This document shows, in pieces, positions 45,310-55,328 of a stretch of 64,000 bases of DNA; position 1 is the first letter of the stretch; each line of letters begins with the position of its first letter. The stretch is from Monocercomonoides exilis (taxonomy: Eukaryota > Preaxostyla > Oxymonadida > Polymastigidae). The position numbers were made by a program, and so were the translations under genes. Location of the stretch: positions 246,001 to 310,000 of the forward strand of contig LSRY02000042.1 of NCBI GenBank assembly GCA_001643675.2, in the 5' to 3' direction. The notes below the pieces were generated by a model, which worked only from the letters and a program-made list of their open reading frames with translations, made no database searches and was not told the origin of the DNA.

Positions 45310-45987
45310 ATTGTCCTTCAACAATGCCATCAGCATCGTCTCATCAATCAACTCCTCAAATAATGCCTTCTTCAGCTTCACAATCTGCATCTCAGTTTTG
45401 TTCAAAAAACACTTCGTCATAACCTGATCTTCAACATTAATCAGTAGTACTTGTAACCCCACTGAATCTGATGAAATGATAACTTCTTATTCTTCTTCTT
45501 CTTCTTCTTCTTCTTTATCTGCCTCAATTGCAGCAGCCAACCCTTCTCTTGCCATTGCTGATGCTCTTTCTTCGACTCTCACGTCACTCCAAAAAACACT
45601 CGCCAGCGGTACTCTTCCTCCTCTCGTCGCCACCTCCCTCACTTCAACTTCAACTTCAAATTGTTCATCCTCCTCTTCCTTTTCTTCCTCTTCCTCTTCC
45701 TCTTCCTCTTCCTTTTCTCCTTCCCCTTCTTCTCCTTCTTCTTCTCTTTCTTTTCCTTCCACTTCCTCTTCTCCTTCTTCTTCTTCTTCTCCTTCTCCTT
45801 CTCCTTCTCCTTCTCCTTCTCCTCCTCCTTCTTCTTTTCCTTCCTCTTCTTCTCCTCCTCCTTCCACTTCTTCTTCTCCCTCTTCTTCATCTTCTCCCTC
45901 ATTTTCCTCTTTTTCCTTCTTTTCATCTTTTTCCTCTTCATATTCCACTTCCTCCTCTTCTTCAATTTTCAAAGGAGATGACAGCAT
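45310..45987 (-). pseudogene. Glu-rich protein frame with one internal TAA
   Basis: From ATG at 45987 the frame has a long Glu/Lys/Gly array, then ordinary sequence (LASVFWSDVRVEERASAMAR, GLAAAIEADK), a second Glu run and TAA at 45487-45489. The same frame continues past TAA with VLLINVEDQVMTKCFLNKTE, KLKKALFEELIDETMLMALL and a stop near 45310. The sequence on both sides of the stop is mixed and helical, so this strand is probably the coding one. TAA is one base from GAA inside a GAA run. The plus strand of the same DNA reads as Ser/Pro tracts. Function unknown. Confidence 0.4.
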
Positions 45988-46149
45988 TCTCCAGAAGAAA
46001 ATATTACATCACCATCCTTTTTTTAAAACATTTTTCTTTTCAATTTTTGAATTTCAAATCATTCATCCCACCTTTTTCAAGTCATTTCTTTTGTGTCATC
46101 TCTTCAATGTTAAAAAAATGATAAAACTTCAAATTATTTAATCAAATGT
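45988..46149. other. Short intergenic, nothing recognised
   Basis: AT-rich sequence between the Glu-rich frame and the Merlin transposase end. Confidence 0.4.
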
Positions 46150-47042
46150 TTAATGGATGATGTGTTTCAAAAACAAATAAGAAAAAGAAACGCAAAAATC
46201 CCAAAATCTGTGTTGAGTGATTGTTTTGTATGAAAATGAGGATAAATATGAAGAGATGTCTTTGTCTTGTATTCCTGTGCAAGGCAGAAAACGTCGAAGA
46301 CGACTCCAATATGCTTCAATTGCGTTGGTGCAACAGTTTGTTTTTTTATCCTTAAAACATTTTTTGTGATTGACTGTCAAATGTTTAAATCCTTCTTTTT
46401 TAATTTTTCTGTATCCCCTCCATTCATCGCTCCTTACAGTAGTTCCTGCATGGAAATGCCTTCTTAACACTCCGGTCAAGCATATTGATGATCGATCGTC
46501 CACTTTTTTTAAAAATGATTTAGGATTTTTAATATTTGATTCAATTCCACACACCATCCAAATTTGTTTTTTTGTTTTCCTTTCCGATATTTTCTTCTTC
46601 GTAGTAACATTTCATCGACTTGAACAGTGTTATTATTTCCTCCAATTCTTCTGTTTTTTCCTTTAATCATTTCATGTGCTTCCATGCGAAATTGATTAAA
46701 AAGAATGCAAATAGTGTTGCAGCTTACTCCAGTCAAAATGGATGTGAGCTTCACATCGACATTAATCCACGATAGCAGCATGATTTTCATAAAAGTCGAA
46801 ATCAATAATTTCGAATTAGAAAATATTGAATTATGTCTAATCGATTAGAATTCACATTTGCACTTGCATTTAACAATGTTTTTCGAACAATAAATGATTC
46901 TTGGTGTCTTTTTGCATTTTGTCCACATATTTGCTCCTGGTAATAATCTGTGCAATAACAGCAATTCAATTGTTTGATTTTCGTTTGAAAAGGATTTCAT
47001 CAGTGTTGAAATATCCTTTTTCGAATCACAAAAAATTGGCAT
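46150..47042 (-). mobile_element. Merlin/IS1595-type transposase, decayed
   Basis: In order: a leading helix and zinc-ribbon-like region (LLLHRLLPGANMWTKCKK, CKCKCEF), a TAA at 46845-46847, SIRHNSIFSNSKLLI in the same frame, IGGNNNTVQVDEMLLRRRKY with the first catalytic Asp, a one-base frameshift in the KQ-K-N-K-F-G-W segment, then DDRSSICLTGVLRRHFHAG, TTVRSDEWRGY with the second Asp, and TNAIEAYWSRLRRFL with the Glu. This is the DDE layout of ISXO2-like/Merlin transposases. One nonsense codon and one frameshift disable it. It lies directly next to the end of the pogo-like element. Terminal inverted repeats were not resolved by eye. Confidence 0.8.
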
Positions 47043-47056
47043 ATAACTAAAATCAA

Positions 47057-48330
47057 ATGGTTTTTGACAAAATCCTCACAAATAACGAAATAACAAATTT
47101 TTCAAACCTGTATAAAACAAGAAAATGTTATGGAATTGATCTGAAGAAAAATGGAAAATTGCTAAAAACACTTTTTCGACAAATAAAACTAATTTTAAAT
47201 AAATTAGTATTCCATTTTGTTTCGTTAGAAATATATAAAAAATTTTTTATCGATGGTCCATATACTTGGAACTTGCCTTGTTATCAGCAAATTTCTGCCA
47301 TATGTCAGGCTGAGCCCGAGAAGAATGAGAATCCAGAAGCAGAAGACATTTCTCATTGATTTTCATTAATATTTTCCTTCTTTCGATGATTCCAGTTAAT
47401 AAAACCTCTTCTGTGTATCTTTGAAATATGCTTTGTGTCATCCATCCATCGTTGTTATCCCAAACATCAATGAATGCGCTCAGAAGAACTCGCATTTCCT
47501 TTGGTAATTTGTGGCATGGCCACAATACAACGCTTTTGAGAGAATATCCATCTGCAGCAGGTGGGTCAACAAAAGTGGCATTTGGCATGTTTGTGGGTGT
47601 TGTATGAAATCCAGCTGGAACTCCTGTGGGGTGAATCACAAGAGTTTTGAAGGAATCAGATATGTGGAGTGAAGATTTATCTGTGTTCAAGATCAAAGAA
47701 GGTGAATAATGATGTGATTTGTGAAGATTATGAAGAAGCTCGTGGAAAGGAAGAAGAGCTTGTTAGTTGGATACCGAAAGACGTTGGATATCCACATTTC
47801 TTGGCATGGAGGTTTTGAGCTCTGAATTCCTTTTTGCAAATAGATATGTATATGCTTTGGACACACTGGTGTTTTCATTGTTTTCTTGTTCTGAATGTTT
47901 TTTTTGTCGGAAAGGATGGATTCTATCTTTTAACTGTTGTTATTAAAAACAAATGAATAATGAAGATAAAAACAAATTTATTTTCTTGTTCCATTTTAAA
48001 AAAACTTGTTCAGGATAAGCATTCAATTTTAATTACTCCAACAATAATGTTTTTGTCCTCTTCATTGAATAGTTCTGGCCTGCCAGGTTTTGCAACTATA
48101 TAATGAAGCTTTCAATTGCTGAAACTGCTCTAATTATTGCTGAACGAGAGAACTCTTTGGTATTTATTGCATCAACGATTCTGACATGTCCATCAACAAC
48201 AATATGTGCCATGCGTTCTAATCGATTTTCAATTCTTCGATATTCAAATGACATCATTTTTTCTCGAAGAATTAACTGTCCACGTCCTCTTTTGGTTTTC
48301 ACATCACTCATTGAAAAAATATTGCAGTAA
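47057..48330 (-). mobile_element. pogo/Tc5-like (DDE_1) transposase, decayed
   Basis: An N-terminal helix-turn-helix-like region (RIVDAINTKEFSRSAIIRAV) near 48110-48180 is followed in another frame by AKPGRPELFNEEDKNIIVGV. Then come fragments with YPTSFG, LNTDKSSLHI (first Asp), ADGYSLKSVVLWPCHKLP, DGWMTQSIFQRY and a LLLLDSHSSR motif. This is the order of DDE_1 transposases of the pogo/CENP-B type. At least two frame changes separate the blocks. The 3' part recurs at 41510-41750. The element is inactive. Confidence 0.7.
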
Positions 48331-48429
48331 TGATCTTTTTTTATTTTTTTTAAAAAATTTTTTTTTGAAATGGAAAAAAATCAAAAAAATATTTTCGATT
48401 AAATTCAAACTTTGACATCCCCATTGCTA

Positions 48430-48515
48430 TTACCTAATCTCCTCAGGGGAGTCACTAATCAGAGATGGAGGAGCTGACTCTCACATCTCCTCCCCATCAG
48501 AGAATAGGTGCAGTA
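48430..48515. repeat. GC-rich hairpin-forming patch
   Basis: GGGAGTCA pairs with TGACTC, and GATGGAGGAG can pair with CTCCTCCCCATC with a two-base bulge, within a patch much richer in G and C than its flanks. It lies between the pogo-like and hAT-like elements and may be part of a terminus. No RNA gene signature (for example a tRNA B box) is present. Confidence 0.35.
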
Positions 48516-48836
48516 ATTTAATCCAGAATTTCAGTCATTGATTTTTCCTTATATACTGAAAACTAAACCTTTGCGACATACCGACAAAATCCATTATCTT
48601 CGACATCTCGACAGACATTAGAATTAAAAAATCCAGTTAAAATTTCAAATTTGTTATTAACCATTGAAAAATGAAATAACGATTATTTTGAAAAATTTTG
48701 CGAATCAAAAGTTAATATCCAAATTGATTTAGCAATCAAAAGATTTTTGATTGGGATAATTTTTTAAAAAAATATTAAACTGTAATGGTTTTCGACTGAT
48801 CGGGTTCATGGGGAATATTTTGTGTCGAAGATCATC

Positions 48837-51800
48837 ATGTCGTTTGAAGCAAATAAGTCCATTATGGATGAAAAATACAATGCGGTATACAAGCAGTTAC
48901 CAGCTGAACTGAAAAACAGTTTATCTTCTCCTTCAATTGTTTGTAACCTCAACTTCACTTAATTAATATCATTATTTCAAAATCTTATATTCAACTTAAA
49001 GATGGATGCGTTCAAAGCGAAAATCGATGAGTTGAATAAAAATGGATGTACTCTTGTATCGTTGGTTCCAGGGAGAACAACCATTTTTTGCCAGTGTTTG
49101 ATTTCACTGTTAGATTTTTCTCATCTTGATTTTGATAATATTTTTTATTTGCTTTCAGATTTTAAGCACACAAACAATTCTGGACAAGAGATTGGAAAAG
49201 TTCATTTTGAAGAAGCCAAAGGAAAACTGTGGATAGCATTCGTACCTGTTCTTGCGGATGGTTCTTTGAAAAAAGACGGTCATTATTACTATTTATGTCC
49301 AAATTGCAAATGTGGAATTAACTGTACGTTTTCTACAAGGAAAGGAACAAACCGAATTGATGATCATTATTGTTCACTCGTGCATTTCACAACGATAGTA
49401 CCATATTTAGAAAAAAAAGCCTTGCCAAAAGAATGCGATCCACGAAATATCCAATTGACATCTTATTTTCAGTTCAACAAATTTATTGAGATGTTTTTGC
49501 ATCTTGTTAGTCATTGCAACATTGCATTTTAATCGGCATATTCTAATGAGTTCAATGCGTTTATTACTGAAGTCATAAAAACATCTCAGTCTAATCCAAC
49601 TCTCCCTCACACATCAATATTTCCCATTCTTTCTGCAAGAAAACTTACGTCTTTGATCGAAAAAGAAACAAGGAAAAAGATTGAAGAAAGAAATGAAATT
49701 CTATCAAATTCTTCTGTTTCTGTGATGTTTGATGGAGGACTTGTGGCTGGAAAAAAATACATAGTTATTTCTGTTGTTGCATTACAAGCAAATGCACATC
49801 CTGTTTTTTGGGGACTTCGAAAACATTGCGCAACTTCAGAACAATACTGCGAGCTTGCAATGAATATTATGAAAGAGATGAAGGAAATAAAATCAGTGGT
49901 TAGATGTTTCTGTACTGACGGCTTAAAATCTCAGAAAATTGCGATTGAAAACATTCATGAATCATTGAAAACATATACAGCAGATTACGTTGATTATGAT
50001 ATTATTCCGTTCTTTGTTTACTGCAACAACCACTTGATAAACCTGATTGTAATGCACTTGTTTGACTCTAACAAATATCTGAAAGATTTGAAAGAAACCA
50101 TTGTCCTATTTTCAAAGAATTACAGAAAGCGTGCAACAAAGGATATATCGAAACCCAAGTGTCCAGTTTTTATCTCAACACGTTGGCTTTGTTTATATAA
50201 TATTTGTTTTTTTATTAGAAAAAACTCTGATTTAATTCTCGATTTTAATTTATTAGATAGATCAACAATAACAGATGTGATTAAATGCGAAGTTCTACTG
50301 TTCCCTCTTCAAACAATGCATCTCATTTTTGAGGATGATAAAACAAAGCTTGGTTCAGTATTTCAATGTATTTAACAAGCGTTTGCTCAGTACACATGGC
50401 TATCTGAACTTGAACTATTTAAAGATGAAAAGTGGAATCAGAACATAATACAATGCATGGTTTTGTTACACAATTATTTTTTTGAAGGAGCAAGAGGAAA
50501 TTTTCTTGCTTTTGCATTTTCATTAACGCCAGAAGGTTCGACTTTGTACAGATAAGGCATGTTCATGAAATCTTTCTCACAAAAATTGGAAATTTTGAAA
50601 AATCTACACTCATCAAAAAATACCATTTCCCACAACGAAATATCCTCCCGTGAAATTGAAAGCGCTGCATCATCATCATCGCAATCTGAACAAAACTCAG
50701 CAAAAACAATGCACTTCAATTCATTGACGTATTTGCCACCCTCACAAAAATCTATATTTTCATCGGAAAATATTTATCTTGCGACGAATCATTCATTGGA
50801 ATCATTCTCGAATTTTTCTGCCATTACAACAAGACATAAATATCAGCCAACTCACTTTCAAAGTGAAGCAACGGTTTTGACATCTTCGCAAATGTTAAAG
50901 AGGGATCAAATTCAAAATGTATCACCATTTAGCGTTAACGAATTACGATTGTCAATAAATAAATACAAAAAGGAAACACAACAAACAAATTCAATACCTC
51001 ACACAGTTACTTCTTTATTCACCAATCCTCTATTATCGACACAATTTTTAACACCATTTGGACCAAAATCATCAAATGATAATATCCTTTCTATTATCAT
51101 TAAATGTCTTGAGGAGAATTGTTCTTTGAATACATCATGTGAAGAAAAAGATGACGAAGAAATTTATAACGAGGATATTGAAGAAATTTTCGGACTTGTT
51201 GAAGCTGAACAAGAGTCAGAAAATGACGAGTTTGACGAAACAAGGCTATCCTCCAGTTTAGCATCCATTTCACCTTCGTTTTATCCCACTCGATTGGTAG
51301 ATGCATCTTCAAAGCTCAGCGAAACAAACGATACAAACAGAATGGATGTTGAAAACACAGAAATTGGATCAAGCTGTTCGGAAGAAATAGAGGAGGAGGA
51401 AGTGGAAGAAATAGGTTCAAGCGGAAAAATTGATGATTCTAATATTCAGATTACAGAAGAAAGAAAAAATGCTTGTCGCAAATATTGCAGGCAATTCAAA
51501 TGGATTGGTTTGCAAGAATAAAAAGCGGATTCGTATCATATGTGAAGAAAGTCTTGTTTAATCAAACAGATCAACTTCAGTCCGAATGCATAGCCTTGCT
51601 TTCTTATTTTCTGATTGATTATCATCCTTCGATTGTGCAGGACAATCCCTTTGTTTATTACTTCGAAATTGGAAAATACGGAACAGTGCCAAATATTTAT
51701 GCAAATATTTGTTACTCTCTAATCGTAGCTCCTGTAAGTGAATCCTCATGTGAACGTCTTTTATCTCGCCTGAAAAGAATCATTGGAGAAAGAAGATACT

Positions 51801-51841
51801 CTTTAAATCTGGACACACTGAATGCGTTGTTAATTTTGTGA
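48837..51841 (+). mobile_element. hAT-like transposase gene, decayed, with a predicted intron
   Basis: Exon 1 (48837-48938) is 34 codons; a 63-nt intron (GTTTGT...TTAAAG, 48939-49001) leads to ATG at 49002. The frame then holds a Cys/His segment (YYYLCPNCKCG ... DDHYCSLVHF), SVSVMFDGG and CFCTDGLKSQ (candidate catalytic Asp residues), a Ser/Glu-rich insert around 50600-51450, and, after a one-base shift near 51470-51510, the C-terminal dimerisation region ending APVSESSCERLLSRLKRI. That last block is the hAT dimer signature (S-x-x-x-E-R-x-x-S). TAA codons at 49530, 50373 and 50553 interrupt the same frame. It is therefore a dead copy. The order and conserved blocks support hAT rather than a host gene. 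Confidence 0.7.
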
Positions 51842-52480
51842 AACGTTGATGTTCATAATGTTATTTATCAATTACATTTTTTTCTAAGTTATTATTTTTT
51901 TATTCTAATTTTTGACACATTCACAGATAGTTACAGATAACAAATTCAAGTTGTTTCTCTTGACTTTTGTTGAAAGAGGAATAAAAACAATATAGGCAAA
52001 GTGAATAACTTCAGCGAGAGCAAGGAAAAAATAACAAATGAAGAAAAATGGGATGAATCTCTTTTCGAACATTTGATAATTACAACTTCTTAATTGACCG
52101 TGTTGCTGGTTGAATAGGTCTTTTAACGATAATGGATTGTAAGTTGAAATGTTATCAGTACAAGATAACGAAGCCTTGAACACTTTTGTGAGAAGCATTA
52201 AATGTTTTGTTCATCTGGACTCTTTGCTATGCCATATTAGTCTCCACTGCAGTCTTTTCTTGTGTTGCATCTTCTTTCTAATCAGTAGAAATTCGTATTG
52301 AATACAGAAAGCATTGCTGCACCAAGCAGAAACCGCTGGACGAGCACGCGCTTCTCCTCTACGAGCGAGAATCTGGTGTTGGCGTTGTGTTCTTGTCACA
52401 ACCTGAAAGTATTGAGCAGTGTTCTTTGTCTGCCGCTCCCAGTCTTGGATTCTTTTTGCTTGATTTCTTCCATTAGGCAT
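51842..52480. other. Intergenic, no firm gene
   Basis: A minus-strand frame at 52211-52480 (ERQTKNTAQYFQVVTRTQRQ) is mixed in composition and directly follows the end of the pseudokinase remnant, but shows no family and may be chance. The rest is AT-rich 3' flank of the hAT element. Confidence 0.35.
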
Positions 52481-53529
52481 TTAATGCTTCTTATTTTGAA
52501 ACGGCTTTTGAACCGTTAAGCAATATTGTTTCAACATTCCAATCGAGAACGCCACTGTCTTCTTCGTCCCATGCTTCTTCGCTCCATTCAACAGCTCCGG
52601 CGCCATCCACCTCAGACGCTCTTTCTTGAAATCCGAATCATCCTCAAATGCTGATGAGGGCAGAGAATCTCTATCATCATCCTCACTTGCAGATGTGACA
52701 ACAGTTGACGAAGAGATGGAGGATGAATCAGAATCTGAAGAAGAGCAGTCGGAGTGGAGGGCAATGCAGATGACCGTGTGTTCCGAAAACAGCACAATGT
52801 GTGGACTCAGATTGGAAAGATAAGAAAGTGGATTTTCCATTTCATCAAAAGAGTGGATAGCAAGATTCGCAACCCAGAACAGGATTTGAGCAGCTGTTTG
52901 TTCTCTTTGCTGAAGACTTCCAATTGCCATCTCTTTCTTCTCGTTCCTTCCGTGAAGCAGCATGAACAATGAATCCCTCAGATCCACAATCAGTTTCTCA
53001 CGCGGTGAGGAACATGCCATTGCATCCACCAGATTCGACATCGATGAAGTTGTTGGACACAGACTCTCTGATCGAACAAAAGTGGATTCTGTGTCTGAAG
53101 TGTCTGTGGTTGAAGTGGATGAAATTGATGGTGATGGTGATCTCTTTCTTATCTCTTCTTCCTCAACTTTCTCCAATGCCCATTCAGGAATCTTGTCTGA
53201 ATCTCTTCCCAAAATGTATTCAGTCGATCCACTCTCAGAGAGAAGATGCTCCGATGACTCCGAATGTCCCAGGCTTTTCGCATACACCCTCTTTTTGATC
53301 CTTTCTTCATTCTTCTTCTCTACTTCCCTCTCAGCTCTCCTCCACTGCCCTCATGCGAAATCTTTTTTGTAACCATCTCAAATGTCTTTGGATTTTTTCT
53401 CATTATATCATTCTCAATAACTTCACATCTCTTCGTTTCTTCTGAAATATTTTCTCTAATCAAACAGTTGAAATAAATAAGAAAATTTGCAGTAAAAACA
53501 TTAATAATTAATGCAACTTTCAAACACAA
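52481..53529 (-). pseudogene. Stranded copy of the pseudokinase tail of the giant surface protein
   Basis: The minus strand reproduces the cytoplasmic part of the gene at 6036-18345. Near 53380-53420 it reads NDIMRKNPKTFEMVTKKIS, corresponding to NDNIRKDPKAFEMVTMEMS. After a frame change there is an open block from 53287: SSEHLLSESGSTEYILGRDS, LIVDLRDSLFMLLHGRNEKK, LSPHIVLFSEHTVICI, LRWMAPELL, then GMLKQYCLTVQKPF and a stop. It lacks the end of the domain after the P-F block, and no ectodomain lies upstream; a hydrophobic stretch near 53440-53520 may be a divergent membrane segment. It probably derives from a related full-length gene. As in the parent, HRD and DFG are absent. Confidence 0.75.
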
Positions 53530-54137
53530 GAAATCCTTATTTTTCTTTGAAAATATGAATCATTGTACCATCATCAATTTTAAATTGCCTTTATTTCATA
53601 AAATCAACATAAGTCTATACCAAAACAATACAATGATATTTCAAAAACACTAATATATTGAACAAACTTTCAAAAACCTTTTTTTTTCAGATTTGTATTA
53701 AGTCAAGCTCATTCGGCCACCATTTGTGAAATATGCGAATGAGGAAAATTATCAAACAATAAGAAATGATAATTCATTTTAAAAAATACGAAACTTAAAT
53801 AATTGTTTAAAAAAAGAATATCTTTAAAGAGACCTAAATGAAACTTGCGAGAATTAAAAAACATGCAATCCGCCTCAAATAAATGTTACAACTATATATG
53901 AAATTCGAAGTTTACAGCATTTTATATATCATGATTCGACTGATAAACAATTAACAATTTTGATCACACCCATACCAATGAAAAATTTATTGCATAATTA
54001 TGGAAAACAAGATCTTTGAAAAAACAATCACAATTCATTATGAAAATATTTTTTGTTATTATGTTATTCGTTTTTATTTAATCGAATTGAGCATCGCAAG
54101 CATTCATTCACATAAAAAAAAAAAAAAAAAAAAAAAG
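53530..54137. other. Intergenic, AT-rich
   Basis: No gene is supported. A poly-A run of about 21 bases lies at 54115-54136. Confidence 0.5.
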
Positions 54138-54713
54138 TCTTCGACACAAGATATTATTTTCGACCGACACAAAAAGGCTTATGATAACTTGACGTAGTCA
54201 CTGAGAATATGTTTTTAATCTATATTTTTATTTATGTTGTGTATTAAATGATAAATAAAAAACAAACGGTTTCGAAAAATTTAGAAAATTTCAAATATTT
54301 TCCAACTAATTTTTAATAAAAAACACCCTAAATATTTTTTATTTTGATAAATAAAAATTTGAAAAATTCATTATTTCGAAGTCTTCAAAGTTAAATCTTG
54401 TTTTTAATATTTATTTTATAAATATATATTTCATTTAATCTAATGCGTTTTTAAATACATAACCTAAATGCGAAATATCTGTTTTTTCACTTTTTCAAAA
54501 ATTAATCGCTCCCACAATATTTTACTATAAAATGGGTTTTATTCAAAAAAATTTTCAGATTTAAAACCGAAAATTCGATGCTGAACGTGTTTTATTAATT
54601 CTATAAAATCACGTTTTATTAATGTTTAAAAATTTTGTGAACATTTCAACGACTACGTAAAGTTATCATATGCCCACAAAAATCACAGATTTTATATGTC
54701 GCAAAGGTTTTCA
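54138..54713. mobile_element. Possible non-autonomous hAT-related fragment holding a smaller inverted-repeat element
   Basis: Two motifs found upstream of the hAT transposase recur here inverted and in matching order: CTGAAAAC...CCTTTGCGACATA (48556-48580; here 54694-54713) and AATAT(T/C)TTGTGTCGAAGA (48814-48831; here 54138-54155). Inside, GGCTTATGATAACTTGACGTAGTC (54176-54199) is an inverted copy of 54651-54674 with 22 of 24 matches, bounding about 500 bp. The interior is non-coding. The interpretation as nested elements is inference. Confidence 0.4.
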
Positions 54714-55328
54714 GGAAAACAATATAATAAAATATAAAAAGTGGGAAAAATCAACTTATTATTAAAAAAAAAAGTCCGGGTTTTCAAAAAAGTTCGTGTT
54801 AATAAATCACCCTAATTTGTATGAATCACTGTTTTAGAAAGGATACAGACGGAAGTATCTTCACAATATATAGAACAATACAAAATACACATATGCAGAT
54901 GCTTTTATTAGAAAACAAAATTGTTGTATTTCTTCTGCCTTCCAATTAGCAAAAATCATCAGGCAGTATTTCAAAATCAAATTATCACAATCATACCAGC
55001 TGTCGTCACAGGAAATAATATTTCTAGTTCTTCAAATAATGTTCACTTGCAGATTTCTCGATCTGTGGATAAATATTCCATTTCAAAGATAAAATTATGA
55101 TCATTGAATCCATTACAAAAAACGAGAAATTGAAAAAGCATTGTTTATCTTCATAATCCTTTGCCAGAATGTCAATGCAAGAAAAAACAGTATAAACACA
55201 TATTTTTCTCTGGTCTTTTTGAGTTTTTTGTTTTTCATAAACTTCTTTTATCCACACACACTTTCAATATGAATGATTTTAATGATGTTGTTTTCTGAAT
55301 GCAATAAATTTTCAAAAATGCAGGAGAC
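54714..55328. other. Intergenic with mariner-like terminus motif
   Basis: The stretch 54786-54818 pairs with 41297-41329 in inverted orientation. A minus-strand open stretch at 55024-55257 has no recognisable character. Otherwise AT-rich 5' flank of member E. Confidence 0.4.

Noticed and set aside
45476-46141. Plus-strand Ser/Pro-rich frame
   Set aside because: The minus strand has mixed, helical sequence on both sides of the array, whereas the plus strand is almost only Ser, Pro and Phe. Not excluded completely.
48430-48515. tRNA or other classical RNA gene in the GC-rich patch
   Set aside because: No cloverleaf spacing and no GGTTCRANNCC-type B box. I found no tRNA or rRNA gene anywhere in the window by eye.
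55024-55257. Minus-strand frame upstream of member E
   Set aside because: Short, AT-driven composition, no family, no splice or start context.
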